A DNA stretch of 64,000 bases from Leptospira bandrabouensis. GTDB lineage: Bacteria; Spirochaetota; Leptospiria; Leptospirales; Leptospiraceae. This document shows, piece by piece, positions 1 to 7,212 of this stretch; the first letter of the stretch is position 1; the number at the start of each line of letters is the position of its first letter. The translations under genes and the position numbers were made by a program. The notes beneath the pieces are model-generated. The model was not told where the DNA came from, searched no databases, and saw nothing but the letters and a program-made list of their open reading frames with translations. The stretch spans positions 248,001 to 312,000 of the forward strand of contig NZ_RQHT01000012.1 in NCBI RefSeq assembly GCF_004770905.1. The letters run 5' to 3'.

Positions 1-1367
1 TTATCATCTGATTTGGCTGGTTGAGGAGGAGGAAGAGCCGGTAAAGATCTTGAAATTACATTTGTATTTTGACTTTGAACTTGCGGTTGTATCCGAGGAG
101 GAGGTGTAGGAGCCTTTCTCACTGCTACAGGTTGGTTATTTTGCTTAGCCGCTGTCAGTTTATTAAGAGTTGCAAGTAACAAAGCTGAGTTATCAGGCTT
201 CTTTGGTTTTTGCACTGCAGTTTGAATTGCAGGCATCATATTTTGCATCATTGGCATTGCAGCCGACATCATAGGAAGTGCAGCCGCCAAAGCTGGAAGA
301 AAGCCTAACTCAGCGTTTTCCCCGTAGAGGTATTGTGAATCAGTATAAATTTGCTCATAGGATTGATTTGTAGAGCCGTAAGGAGTTCCATCCATGTTAA
401 ACCATTCATTGGTCTGAGGATTGAGAAAACCCGTTCCATCGTTTAAATAATACATCCCATCGCTGGCAGTGTATCCTTGTTCGTCTTGGTATCCTGGAAC
501 TGTAAAGTCCATTGGCTGTTCCTGCGTTTGCCCTGCATAAGGATCTTCTGCGTATGGATCTTGGGCATAAGGATCTTCCTCTTCCATTGCTTGTTGTTGT
601 CCACCTGGCATCAAATTGGATACGACATTCATACCAGTGGAAACGATACTGCTTGCGAATTCACCAGCCTTTGAAACAGCTTCGCCAACTTTTTGAAAAT
701 GAGTATCGACAGCTTGACCAATCTTACTTCCAACTTTGGAAATACTTTTACCAACATTTGAAATCCCTTTAGTGATTCCACTTGTGTTTAATTTTGGCAT
801 ACTGATCTTAGGTAATTTTGGAATTGATATCTTTGGCATTGAAAACTTAGGCAGGCTAATTTTCGGAAAGCTCATCTTAGGCATACTGATCTTAGGAGCC
901 TTAAAAGAAGGCATTTTAAGACCTTTAAAGAATCCGAGTTCATCAACACCGGAAAGCGTCACATAACGTCCGCTTTGGTCTGGCAAGGAATAACCTGCCA
1001 TTGATCCATCTAAATTGAAATGGTAGAAAATTTCAGGTTCGTCACCTGCAAGAGTTTGATTGCTGACACAAACAGAACATCCTAAAAGAAATCCATTTTT
1101 GTCTGAATGCCAAAGAACTCCATCCTCATCCATAAAGGATTCTTTAGCTTCGACGTATCCATTGTTTGAAGGTAGATACTGACGATATAGCGGAGAGTAT
1201 TCAAGCTGTTTGATAGAATCGCCATTAAGAGAAACTTTAAATTGTTTCCCTGTTTGGTTATCTCCAAATAGATAAACACCCTCCGCCTTATGTTCTTTGG
1301 TCTGAGGGATTAGAATCAAATCGCTTTCGGATCGATTCCCTTCAAGTGTCATTAGAGTTGGTTGCAT
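1..1367 (-). CDS. Element-borne repeat protein with xPKxS pentapeptides (C-terminus cut by window edge)
   Basis: I do not recognise this family. 455 residues are visible from the ATG at 1367 and the frame is still open at position 1. Residues 1-150 look globular with short aromatic, glycine-rich segments. Residues 153-193 are about eight tandem pentapeptides of the form xPK(I/M/F/L)S. Residues 196-256 are a Gly/Ser/Lys/Val-rich amphipathic stretch. Residues 265-278 carry three DPYA repeats. Residues 355-385 are a Met/Ala/Pro-rich hydrophobic segment, followed by a proline-rich tail. It is the most distal visible gene of the element's leftward operon, 105 bases after the transglutaminase-like gene. 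The build would suit a virion or membrane-interacting protein, but that is inference only. Confidence 0.75.
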   Translation of the reverse strand, partial: MQPTLMTLEGNRSESDLILIPQTKEHKAEGVYLFGDNQTGKQFKVSLNGDSIKQLEYSPLYRQYLPSNNGYVEAKESFMDEDGVLWHSDKNGFLLGCSVCVSNQTLAGDEPEIFYHFNLDGSMAGYSLPDQSGRYVTLSGVDELGFFKGLKMPSFKAPKISMPKMSFPKISLPKFSMPKISIPKLPKISMPKLNTSGITKGISNVGKSISKVGSKIGQAVDTHFQKVGEAVSKAGEFASSIVSTGMNVVSNLMPGGQQQAMEEEDPYAQDPYAEDPYAGQTQEQPMDFTVPGYQDEQGYTASDGMYYLNDGTGFLNPQTNEWFNMDGTPYGSTNQSYEQIYTDSQYLYGENAELGFLPALAAALPMMSAAMPMMQNMMPAIQTAVQKPKKPDNSALLLATLNKLTAAKQNNQPVAVRKAPTPPPRIQPQVQSQNTNVISRSLPALPPPQPAKSDD

Positions 1368-1472
1368 GACTTAACATACCTATAATCACCAACACAAATA
1401 GTACAAGGAATAAAAAACCTAACAGCAGCTATATATAATTTTGATAAAAATAATTATTTATATAATCTATGT

Positions 1473-1988
1473 TTATAGATCGTTTTCGTAAAATATTTTT
1501 ATAAAGCCGGGTGTGAAAGGTGTTACTCCAAATACATTATAAGGGTATGTCGGATCAAAAGGAATCCAATTCGAATCTGCTTTATTTTTGAACTCTATGT
1601 ATATGTGATGAGGCCTATCTGTCTTGCCGACAACTAACACTCTATAATCAAACAACTCATCTCTTCCTAAAAGTTTTTGTGTATAGTTTCTTAGTTTGAA
1701 ATAGGCAAGAGAAAGAATGGTTCTATCATCGCAATCGAAAGGATGACCGCTACCAGCTAATAACAAGGATATCTTGGGCCTGTTTACGAATTCAATTCCA
1801 GGAGGATCCTTTACATATTCGCAATCTTGAACGTATTTGAAAAATTCAATCGGTTCAAATGATGCAATTGGTTTTCCGTTCTTGTTGAACTCTAATAGAT
1901 CTTTGAAATATTTATTCGAAAGCCTAAAGACTTCTTTAACAGTTTGAATGTAAGATTCTAGGGGTTTTTGTGTGAGTTTCATTTCCAT
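1473..1988 (-). CDS. Transglutaminase-like (papain-fold) protein of the mobile element
   Basis: 171 aa with the spaced Cys-His-Asp pattern of the transglutaminase-like superfamily: FDCDD with Cys86, HHIYIEF with His127/128, and FDPTYP with Asp145. The order and spacing match papain-fold cysteine hydrolases or transglutaminases. No signal peptide is seen, so it would act in the cytoplasm or in a particle. Similar small proteins occur in tail modules of some phages, which would suit its place in an integrase-led operon, but no neighbour proves a virion. The start codon lies in the 3' arm of a hairpin (1985-2009); a second in-frame ATG (Met3) is six bases further on. The exact substrate is unknown. 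Confidence 0.7.
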   Translation of the reverse strand: MEMKLTQKPLESYIQTVKEVFRLSNKYFKDLLEFNKNGKPIASFEPIEFFKYVQDCEYVKDPPGIEFVNRPKISLLLAGSGHPFDCDDRTILSLAYFKLRNYTQKLLGRDELFDYRVLVVGKTDRPHHIYIEFKNKADSNWIPFDPTYPYNVFGVTPFTPGFIKIFYENDL

Positions 1989-2009
1989 TGCCTAAGTCCA
2001 AGGCAATGG
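1985..2009 (-). promoter_or_regulatory. Hairpin enclosing the start codon of the transglutaminase-like gene
   Basis: CCATTGCCT at 1985-1993 and AGGCAATGG at 2001-2009 form a perfect 9-bp stem with a 7-nt loop. In the leftward mRNA the ATG at 1988 and the AGG that could serve as ribosome-binding site lie in the 3' arm. There is no U-run after it, so it is not a terminator. Confidence 0.5.
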
Positions 2010-2032
2010 ATGAAATTCTGTCAAGTAGAAAG

Positions 2033-2146
2033 CTACTTTGGTTTGTTGTTGTTTAGATATTCATCTAAAGCTAAGATGAAAAAAACTGAAGCGATTAGGC
2101 AGGAAATACGGAAAGTATTCCAATTTAGAAGATCATTCGGCGACAT
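2033..2146 (-). CDS. 37-aa single-span membrane protein
   Basis: A short gene from ATG at 2146 to TAG at 2033-2035. The product has a polar N-terminus (MSPNDLLNWNTF), one hydrophobic helix of about 17 residues (roughly 14-30), then a polar tail ending NNNKPK. The start overlaps the end of the preceding gene by 14 nt and is preceded by an AAGGAAGGTG ribosome-binding stretch at suitable distance, which suggests coupled translation. It lies between the coiled-coil gene and the transglutaminase-like gene of the element. Size and topology resemble small holin-like or regulatory membrane peptides; no function is assigned. Confidence 0.5.
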   Translation of the reverse strand: MSPNDLLNWNTFRISCLIASVFFILALDEYLNNNKPK

Positions 2147-2363
2147 TTATTTCACCTTCCTTTTTTGGTAATGTGAGCAAATGGAACTTCTCTAGAGTCT
2201 TTTTTACTTCATTATTATTTGATTTTAATTTATCAATTTTTATGAATAGGTTCCATTGTTTGTTCCTTTCTGCATTTTCGATAATTTTCTTTTGGTATTC
2301 GTAAACAGTCCTAAGTCCCAAAGTAATATGATATAACTCTTGTTCAGATAAATCGACGTTCAT
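2133..2363 (-). CDS. Small helical hypothetical protein (76 aa)
   Basis: Unrecognised. The product is 76 aa, charged and predicted largely helical, with heptad-like spacing in residues 20-60, so a short coiled coil is possible. Its ATG overlaps the stop of the preceding gene as ATGA (2360-2363), and the downstream 37-aa membrane gene starts inside its last codons. It therefore belongs to the same tightly coupled leftward operon of the element. Confidence 0.6.
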   Translation of the reverse strand: MNVDLSEQELYHITLGLRTVYEYQKKIIENAERNKQWNLFIKIDKLKSNNNEVKKTLEKFHLLTLPKKEGEINVAE

Positions 2364-2587
2364 GCTTTTAAACCTAACCCTGGTTGTTTCCTTTCCTCTA
2401 GGAGCTTCGTTCTAAGTGCTATTAGCTTTTCAAGTTCAACCTGAGTTGAGTTGAGAGCATAAATCAAATTACCAACTTTGTTACGAAAGACTTCGATATT
2501 GATATTGATTCTTTCCAATTCATTGGCCCATACTGGTTTTAGTTCGGATGATTCCTGATAAGCCTGTTTGCTTTTAGTCTTTGTCAT
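2360..2587 (-). CDS. Small coiled-coil hypothetical protein (75 aa)
   Basis: Unrecognised 75-aa product with a Lys/Gln/Ser-rich N-terminus followed by a long helix (about residues 18-68) with regular Ile/Leu/Val spacing, suggesting a dimeric coiled coil. The start at 2587 has a very good ribosome-binding site (AAGGAG) that overlaps the TAA stop of the upstream gene (2591-2593). The 3' end overlaps the next gene by 4 nt. Encoded in the operon led by the integrase. Confidence 0.6.
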   Translation of the reverse strand: MTKTKSKQAYQESSELKPVWANELERININIEVFRNKVGNLIYALNSTQVELEKLIALRTKLLEERKQPGLGLKA

Positions 2588-2590
2588 GCG

Positions 2591-2908
2591 TTACTCCTTA
2601 ATGATTACTTTGAAAGTTTGTCCTATGAGACCGTTGTAATATTCGAACTTGCTTGGAGTATATCTCCGAAGGGTAGGAAACAAAGACCACCATCCTGATT
2701 TTTGAAATAGCAATAGCATATACTCGCCAAAGTCAGGAAGCGGATATTTCCCTTCTGGATGGATGCAATCAAATGTTTTGAAAGTCTTTGGAAGATCCTC
2801 AAGATCAATTCGAATAACGGCAAGTAAATGAGCCTCGTCTACATAGCCACCAAGAGTCTTTAGTTTAAAATATCGATGACTAAATCTGATTTCCTGTTTT
2901 ATTTCCAT
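2591..2908 (-). CDS. Hypothetical protein of the mobile element (105 aa)
   Basis: 105 aa, no signal peptide or membrane span, rich in aromatic residues, with a compact mixed alpha/beta look (GGYVDEAHLLAV, PDFGEYMLLL and LRRYTPSKFEYYNG segments). The even hydrophobic pattern indicates a folded domain and not a shadow frame. I recognise no named family. It follows the VapE gene by 47 bases and precedes the coiled-coil gene by 3 bases, so it is probably cotranscribed with both. Confidence 0.6.
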   Translation of the reverse strand: MEIKQEIRFSHRYFKLKTLGGYVDEAHLLAVIRIDLEDLPKTFKTFDCIHPEGKYPLPDFGEYMLLLFQKSGWWSLFPTLRRYTPSKFEYYNGLIGQTFKVIIKE

Positions 2909-2955
2909 TTTTCAAATCCTAGAGTTTTTCTGAAAATGCCGACATGCCGACATGG

Positions 2956-4419
2956 CTAATTTTTTTGATTTTGGATTGAAACGAGAAATTGTTTACCATT
3001 TGCATTGGTTCTTCTTTTCTCGAATTTTAGTTGCATCAATCCTCTTCCAATCCAGGCAGTGTTCATTTTAAAAGTTGGATGCTTTGAGTGGATGAATAAA
3101 AAGATATCTGTTGCACTCAACCATTGATGATTTTTGTTTTTAGAATCATATTGGTTTAAAGGAAGCATTTGGAAATATTTAAGAATGATTTCATAATCAT
3201 TGTTATGATATTCGTATTGTAAGTTGTTAGCTGCAATGGCTAACTTCTCTTCTGGTGACATATAGATCTGAGAAGTTTTTGCTTTTTTGTATTTGCAGTA
3301 AACTTGTGCCCAAAACTTTTCAATCGGTATCTTTTGGAATTTGTTTATCTTGATAGCTTCGGCAAGTGAGAAGACAATAAACCTCCTGTTTCCAGTCTCA
3401 TCGATGAGAAATTCAACTTTGTTACATGCACCTAGAAAATTTGATATCCTAGTCCATGATTGCATATTGCGACCGTAAGCCGCTCTTTCGATGGCTACCG
3501 AATTGGATAAGAACTGTTTAAGTTCAGCCGCTTCCTTTTTTCTTGTGATACTGTCGATTTCATCGAGGTTCCAAATGAAAACACTTGAAGCCATGATTAC
3601 CAAGTCTTTTGATTTTAAATTCTCTGGAATTCTTGAGTTATAATAAGGTGCGAGTGCCTTTGGAATTAGTCCATCGATGAAAGTAGATTTAAACCAGCCT
3701 TGCGAACCTTGGAAGATCAAGCAGTATTCATTCTTAAATGGTCTCTCTGAATACAATGTATGCAAGGAAGCGAAAAGCCATTTTTCAAAGAATTGTCTAA
3801 ACTTGATATCATTCGTTACATTGACACATGAGCAAACTTGACCTATGTAATCAGTCTTCCCATCCCATTGGTCTGCAATAGAAGGGAAGTATTCTCTAAC
3901 TGGATGGAAAGAAGGAACAAAACTAGAAGTAAGTATAGCAAGGAGAGTATCTCTCGAAACATACTTAAATTCTTTCTGTCTTCTTAGGTTTAAATAAAGG
4001 TCGGAGAAATCCCGATCACTCCAAAGGATATAATCTTTCATTCCTTTTGGTTTGTGTTCGAGACATCGATTTAAAACATTATAACGAATCGTAAGATGAT
4101 CTTTTAAATATGATTCTACCTTGTGAACTTCGCCGTCATAATCGATTTTATCAGATTGCTTCGGTGTTTTCGTTGTATCTATTTTTTCTAATACAAGGAT
4201 TTCAATTTTCCTTTTTCCAACCGAAGAGGAAACGGCTGATTCAAGTTCATTGAAATATTTGTTTTCAATATGCTTCTTTGTTGTGGAAGCTCCCGATCCT
4301 TCTAATCCGAAAACAATTCTAGACTCATTCATTTTAACAAGAGTCATCCTTGAGAAAAAGCCTTCGTAATATTTGGCTGGGATCGATTTTTGAAGTTCTT
4401 TTTGTACGAGTTCAATCAT
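2956..4419 (-). CDS. VapE-type superfamily 3-like helicase with DnaA-like N-terminal domain
   Basis: 487 aa from the ATG at 4419. Residues 1-80 resemble the DnaA N-terminal protein-interaction domain. The core is the virulence-associated E family: Walker A GSQGWFKST (about 238-246), a Walker B-type WNLDEID (283-289), and the family signature around 333-347 ending DETGNRRF. The last ~80 residues look like a winged helix. VapE proteins are replication helicases or primase partners of phages, satellites and islands, so this is probably the element's replication protein. The frame stays open upstream to a TTG at 4482, but that stretch is the end of the overlapping zinc-ribbon gene; the ATG has GGAG upstream and shares a base with the zinc-ribbon stop (TGATG), which decides the start. 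Confidence 0.85.
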   Translation of the reverse strand: MIELVQKELQKSIPAKYYEGFFSRMTLVKMNESRIVFGLEGSGASTTKKHIENKYFNELESAVSSSVGKRKIEILVLEKIDTTKTPKQSDKIDYDGEVHKVESYLKDHLTIRYNVLNRCLEHKPKGMKDYILWSDRDFSDLYLNLRRQKEFKYVSRDTLLAILTSSFVPSFHPVREYFPSIADQWDGKTDYIGQVCSCVNVTNDIKFRQFFEKWLFASLHTLYSERPFKNEYCLIFQGSQGWFKSTFIDGLIPKALAPYYNSRIPENLKSKDLVIMASSVFIWNLDEIDSITRKKEAAELKQFLSNSVAIERAAYGRNMQSWTRISNFLGACNKVEFLIDETGNRRFIVFSLAEAIKINKFQKIPIEKFWAQVYCKYKKAKTSQIYMSPEEKLAIAANNLQYEYHNNDYEIILKYFQMLPLNQYDSKNKNHQWLSATDIFLFIHSKHPTFKMNTAWIGRGLMQLKFEKRRTNANGKQFLVSIQNQKN

Positions 4420-4598
4420 CAGAATGTTACTCCATGCTTTGCAAATTCTTCTTTGATATCTTTGAAATCTTGATTCAGACAAACCCTACATAGATTGTAT
4501 TGAAATAGGTTTGTTACTCTCTTACATCGAGAGCATGGCTTTAAGGCGTTATGTCTCATTGGAAAAGACAGAAGATTCCCGTTAGTTTCTATTTTCAT
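4419..4598 (-). CDS. 59-aa zinc-ribbon protein overlapping the VapE start
   Basis: ATG at 4598 to TGA at 4419-4421, 59 aa. Two CxxC knuckles (CSRC at 22-25 and CRVC at 37-40) separated by 11 residues make a classic zinc ribbon, followed by a charged helix (DFKDIKEEFAKHG). Its stop codon shares its last base with the first base of the VapE ATG, the usual sign of translational coupling. It starts 19 bases after the integrase stop. Zinc-ribbon proteins of this size in such operons are often DNA-binding regulators or helicase partners; the tie to VapE suggests a replication role, which is inference. Confidence 0.7.
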   Translation of the reverse strand: MKIETNGNLLSFPMRHNALKPCSRCKRVTNLFQYNLCRVCLNQDFKDIKEEFAKHGVTF

Positions 4599-4617
4599 TT
4601 TTTTTGTTTATCCTTTG

Positions 4618-5445
4618 TTATGCTATACGTTGGTATTGGTTCATGATTGAGTCTGCTTTCATAGATGAGTGGAGATATACCCTTACTAAGAGTTCAGGTG
4701 AGTTTCCCATAAATTCGGAGATTGCTCCGATATCGATACCAGCTTTGATTTGTGAGGTGGCAAAGGTATGTCTGAACAAATAGGGGAAAACTCTTCTTCC
4801 TAAGATCCTTACTCCATAACGAGAAAACATTTTGTTTAGTGCGTTCTGAGTAAGTTGTTCTCCCTTTAAATTTGCAAATAGATAGTCTTTGGATTGGAAG
4901 GTAGGGAATAGCTTTGCGACAAGTTCAGAAGGTGCTAAGATATGTCGGATCCTTTCTCCCTTGCCCTTTAATGTGAATTCTACAAACTCGCCTTTTTGAA
5001 TTCCGTCTTTCCATTTTAGGTTTAAAAGTTCGTGAGGTCTAAGGCCAGTAGTCCATAGGAAGTATGCAATCAGTCGTAGCCGTAAAGGGGCTTGCTTCAT
5101 AAATAATTTCATTTCCGATTCAGAGATTAAATCGGTTTCTCTAATTCTGGTAGGTGGGCAATGGAGTTTTACTGATTCATGCACAATGGATCGGATCTTA
5201 GTCAGTTCGAGTTGTGATTTTTCTGAACCAAGGGAGAGGATTTTTAGGCAGTGCAAAATAGCAGATTTGTCTGCCTTCAAAGTTTTAGAAGTGATACCAG
5301 CTTGTCTTCGTGTGAGAAGATAACGGATGATAGCTTCTGAGGTGATTTGTTTACCGTTAAGCGACTTATAAAAGGATAAGAACCTGTTGAGTTCTCTTTT
5401 GCTAACAGGAAGATTTAGAATATTAGAGAGTTTTAATTTTTCCAT
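4618..5445 (-). CDS. Tyrosine recombinase (integrase) with altered catalytic histidines
   Basis: 275 aa with an N-terminal SAM-like core-binding domain (about 15-95) and a C-terminal catalytic domain. Catalytic positions align as Arg136 (TGLRPHEL), Lys160/162 in KGKG, Arg225 (FRHTFAT) and Tyr257 (VYLH). The two usual histidines are replaced: Tyr222 stands where HxxR normally has His, and Asn248 stands where LGH has His; spacing to Arg225 and Tyr257 matches XerD exactly. It sits 69 bases from the tRNA-tail attachment sequence and leads the leftward operon, so it most likely integrates and excises this element. It is shorter than XerC/XerD. Confidence 0.85.
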   Translation of the reverse strand: MEKLKLSNILNLPVSKRELNRFLSFYKSLNGKQITSEAIIRYLLTRRQAGITSKTLKADKSAILHCLKILSLGSEKSQLELTKIRSIVHESVKLHCPPTRIRETDLISESEMKLFMKQAPLRLRLIAYFLWTTGLRPHELLNLKWKDGIQKGEFVEFTLKGKGERIRHILAPSELVAKLFPTFQSKDYLFANLKGEQLTQNALNKMFSRYGVRILGRRVFPYLFRHTFATSQIKAGIDIGAISEFMGNSPELLVRVYLHSSMKADSIMNQYQRIA

Positions 5446-5514
5446 ATTTAAAATACGGAAAAACGCTAACCATAGTTAACTTCAATTTTATGCTACATAA
5501 TCCCAGCCTAGGAA

Positions 5515-5534
5515 TTCAAGTCCCTCCGCCCGCA
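5515..5534 (+). other. Probable attR: 3' tail of a tRNA gene (tRNA-Leu-like)
   Basis: The segment fits positions 54-73 of a tRNA on the + strand: T-loop TTCAAGT, 3' T-stem CCCTC, acceptor 3' strand CGCCCGC and discriminator A. The bases just before it do not form the matching 5' T-stem (GAGGG would be needed) and no GCGGGCG acceptor strand lies within the preceding 100 bases, so the tRNA is incomplete. This is what remains at the far end after integration into a tRNA 3' end. The intact tRNA is expected left of the window, on the + strand. Confidence 0.65.
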
Positions 5535-5565
5535 TAACAACACTTTCTCAAAACAATTATAACAT

Positions 5566-5790
5566 TCAAATTGGTACCAACTGAGGGAAGGGAACAGTGA
5601 TGCGATCAGAAACTATAACGAACGATAGGAAGTCATAGTTTGTGCAAGTTTGCCAGGAAGGCAAACGAAAGGAAGTGTTTGCAGCGAAAGAGGTTAGTTC
5701 TGGAGCAAAATTGAAATGATACTTAAGTTCTATCATTTGCGAAAAGAAAAACCATTCCGCTTCAAACGGGAAGCCTAACTCGGTTGATTT
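5566..5790 (-). repeat. Repeat-like intergenic element with 56-residue open frame
   Basis: Flank just outside the att site. It holds a perfect 7-bp hairpin (GTTTGCC/GGCAAAC, 5648-5666, AGGAA loop) and a 6-bp one around 5718-5738. Read leftward, a frame is open from about 5770 to a TGA at 5566-5568; from its only ATG (5736) it would give 56 aa containing RLPSWQT and VPFPQLVPI. I have an unverified recollection of such phrases recurring in Leptospira ORFs, which would make this a dispersed repeat rather than a gene. Nothing else is recognised between 5446 and 5790. Confidence 0.35.
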
Positions 5791-5791
5791 C

Positions 5792-5980
5792 TTAATTCAG
5801 TAGAAACCTTACAGTCCCTAAGAAACCTATCTCATAAAAATATAGATCATTCCTTTGTGTCTTTATTCCATGCTCGGTTAAAGTTAAGTTGTTTTTGTGA
5901 AATTCCATTTTACCCGCATAACGAAATAATTTGTTGTTTTGTGTGTTAAAATGTTTGTCTTTGTGCGGAATCGTTGACAT
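5792..5980 (-). CDS. Doubtful small ORF (62 aa)
   Basis: 62 codons from ATG at 5980 with no recognisable domain, signal or membrane span. A TATAAT-like hexamer lies about 16 bases before the ATG on the same strand, so a leaderless or near-leaderless transcript is possible, but there is no ribosome-binding site. It adjoins the repeat-like segment and may be part of that element. Kept only as a low-confidence candidate. Confidence 0.25.
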   Translation of the reverse strand: MSTIPHKDKHFNTQNNKLFRYAGKMEFHKNNLTLTEHGIKTQRNDLYFYEIGFLGTVRFLLN

Positions 5981-6058
5981 GGTTTCTTGTTCTATTATAG
6001 AATGAATGTTTTTTTAAATTCTATTGATAGTATCTGTTTTTAAAGTAAAAAGATATAT

Positions 6059-6256
6059 ATGTTCGGATTCAAATTGATACTGCTATTGTTTGTCGCTTTT
6101 TCTGTATGTAAGTCACCAGATGATTCAGGTGTAGGCTACTGGTCTTGTGCGGAAGCAATGAAATTATATTTTGTGAGTAATATCCTGAATGATAATAATT
6201 CGATTGTTCGTAAAGTTCAGTGGGATGGTGCCGTTTTATCTTGCAAAATGATGTAA
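6059..6256 (+). CDS. Small lipoprotein-like protein (65 aa)
   Basis: 65 aa with a 16-residue hydrophobic leader ending in a spirochaete-style lipobox (VAFSV before Cys17) and a short mature part of about 49 residues containing two further cysteines (Cys30 and Cys62). A mature protein this short is typical of the many tiny Leptospira lipoproteins. The ribosome-binding site is weak. It is separated by about 60 bases from the AraC-type gene on the same strand and could share its promoter. Function unknown. Confidence 0.5.
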   Translation: MFGFKLILLLFVAFSVCKSPDDSGVGYWSCAEAMKLYFVSNILNDNNSIVRKVQWDGAVLSCKMM

Positions 6257-6318
6257 GAATATTTAACTGAAAAGTGTAACTTTTAAAACATGAAAATTTT
6301 CCTCATAGCGAGACTTGT

Positions 6319-7212
6319 TTGATTTACGAGACATTTTCTCCATCACTTGATTTGAGTTCTTTGATAAAATGTTTTTGGACATTGGTTGTAGAGGATTCGA
6401 GTCCTTATTCCAAACAACGAATTGTCCCTGACGGTTGTATGGAATTGGCATTTAATTTTGGAGATCCAATTAAGCGGTTTACGAATGACTATGAATTTGT
6501 GATTCAACCGTGGGCTTGTTTTATAGGCCAAATCACGGAACCGTTTTATATAAAACCTACGGGATCTGTGAACACTTTTTCTGTGAGATTTTTTCCTTAT
6601 GGCATCGCTAATTTTTTAGATAAACCAATGGATCATTATGCTAACCGGGAAATTACTCTTGATCAATTGTTTGGATTCAACTCTGCAAGAGAACTAGAGA
6701 ATCAAATTCGTAAGGCTTACGATACACCCACTCGCATTCGAGTTATGGAAGATTCTCTTACAACAAAACTCCGAGATGAAATTACTTCAGATCGAATCCT
6801 AAAAAATACCATCGATACTATTTTAGAATCTAAAGGTTATGATTCCATTGATTCAATTTTGGGTGAAGGAAATTTAAGCAGAAGGCAACTAGAAAGAAAA
6901 TTTAAAAAACAAATTGGACTCAGTCCCAAAAAGTTAGCAAAAATTATTCGGATGCAAGCAGCATTAAAAATTCTGATTCACAGGCAATCTGGAAAATTAA
7001 CTGATATTGCCTATGAAAGTAATTATTTTGATCAGGCTCATTTTATTAAAGATTTTAAGGAATTTACAGGTTTAAGTCCAAAACAGTTTATTGGCGATGA
7101 TGGAATGTTGCTTTCTTCATTATTTTATAAAAACGATAGATATGTCGTTTTTTTACAATTTGTAGATTACTTTCTATTGTATCATAATGCAATCAAAAGG
7201 ATAAATAATTAA
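6319..7212 (+). CDS. AraC-family transcriptional regulator
   Basis: 297 aa, starting at TTG 6319 (no better ATG upstream). The N-terminal half has the YxPSxxLxxxIxCFW pattern of the sensor domain common in AraC proteins of this type (DUF6597-like). The C-terminal ~100 residues form a double helix-turn-helix: LSRRQLERKFKKQIGLSPKKLAKIIR and then ITD..YESNYFDQAHFIKDFKEFTGLSPKQF. A 45-residue hydrophobic-aromatic tail follows the canonical end of the fold. Its TAA overlaps the ATG of the VOC lipoprotein gene by one base, so the two are a cotranscribed pair and the VOC protein is the likely effector-related partner. Confidence 0.85.
   Translation: MIYETFSPSLDLSSLIKCFWTLVVEDSSPYSKQRIVPDGCMELAFNFGDPIKRFTNDYEFVIQPWACFIGQITEPFYIKPTGSVNTFSVRFFPYGIANFLDKPMDHYANREITLDQLFGFNSARELENQIRKAYDTPTRIRVMEDSLTTKLRDEITSDRILKNTIDTILESKGYDSIDSILGEGNLSRRQLERKFKKQIGLSPKKLAKIIRMQAALKILIHRQSGKLTDIAYESNYFDQAHFIKDFKEFTGLSPKQFIGDDGMLLSSLFYKNDRYVVFLQFVDYFLLYHNAIKRINN

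Noticed and set aside
1968..2171. 67-codon + strand open frame
   Set aside because: It lies opposite the start hairpin and the 37-aa gene, has no ribosome-binding site and no domain.
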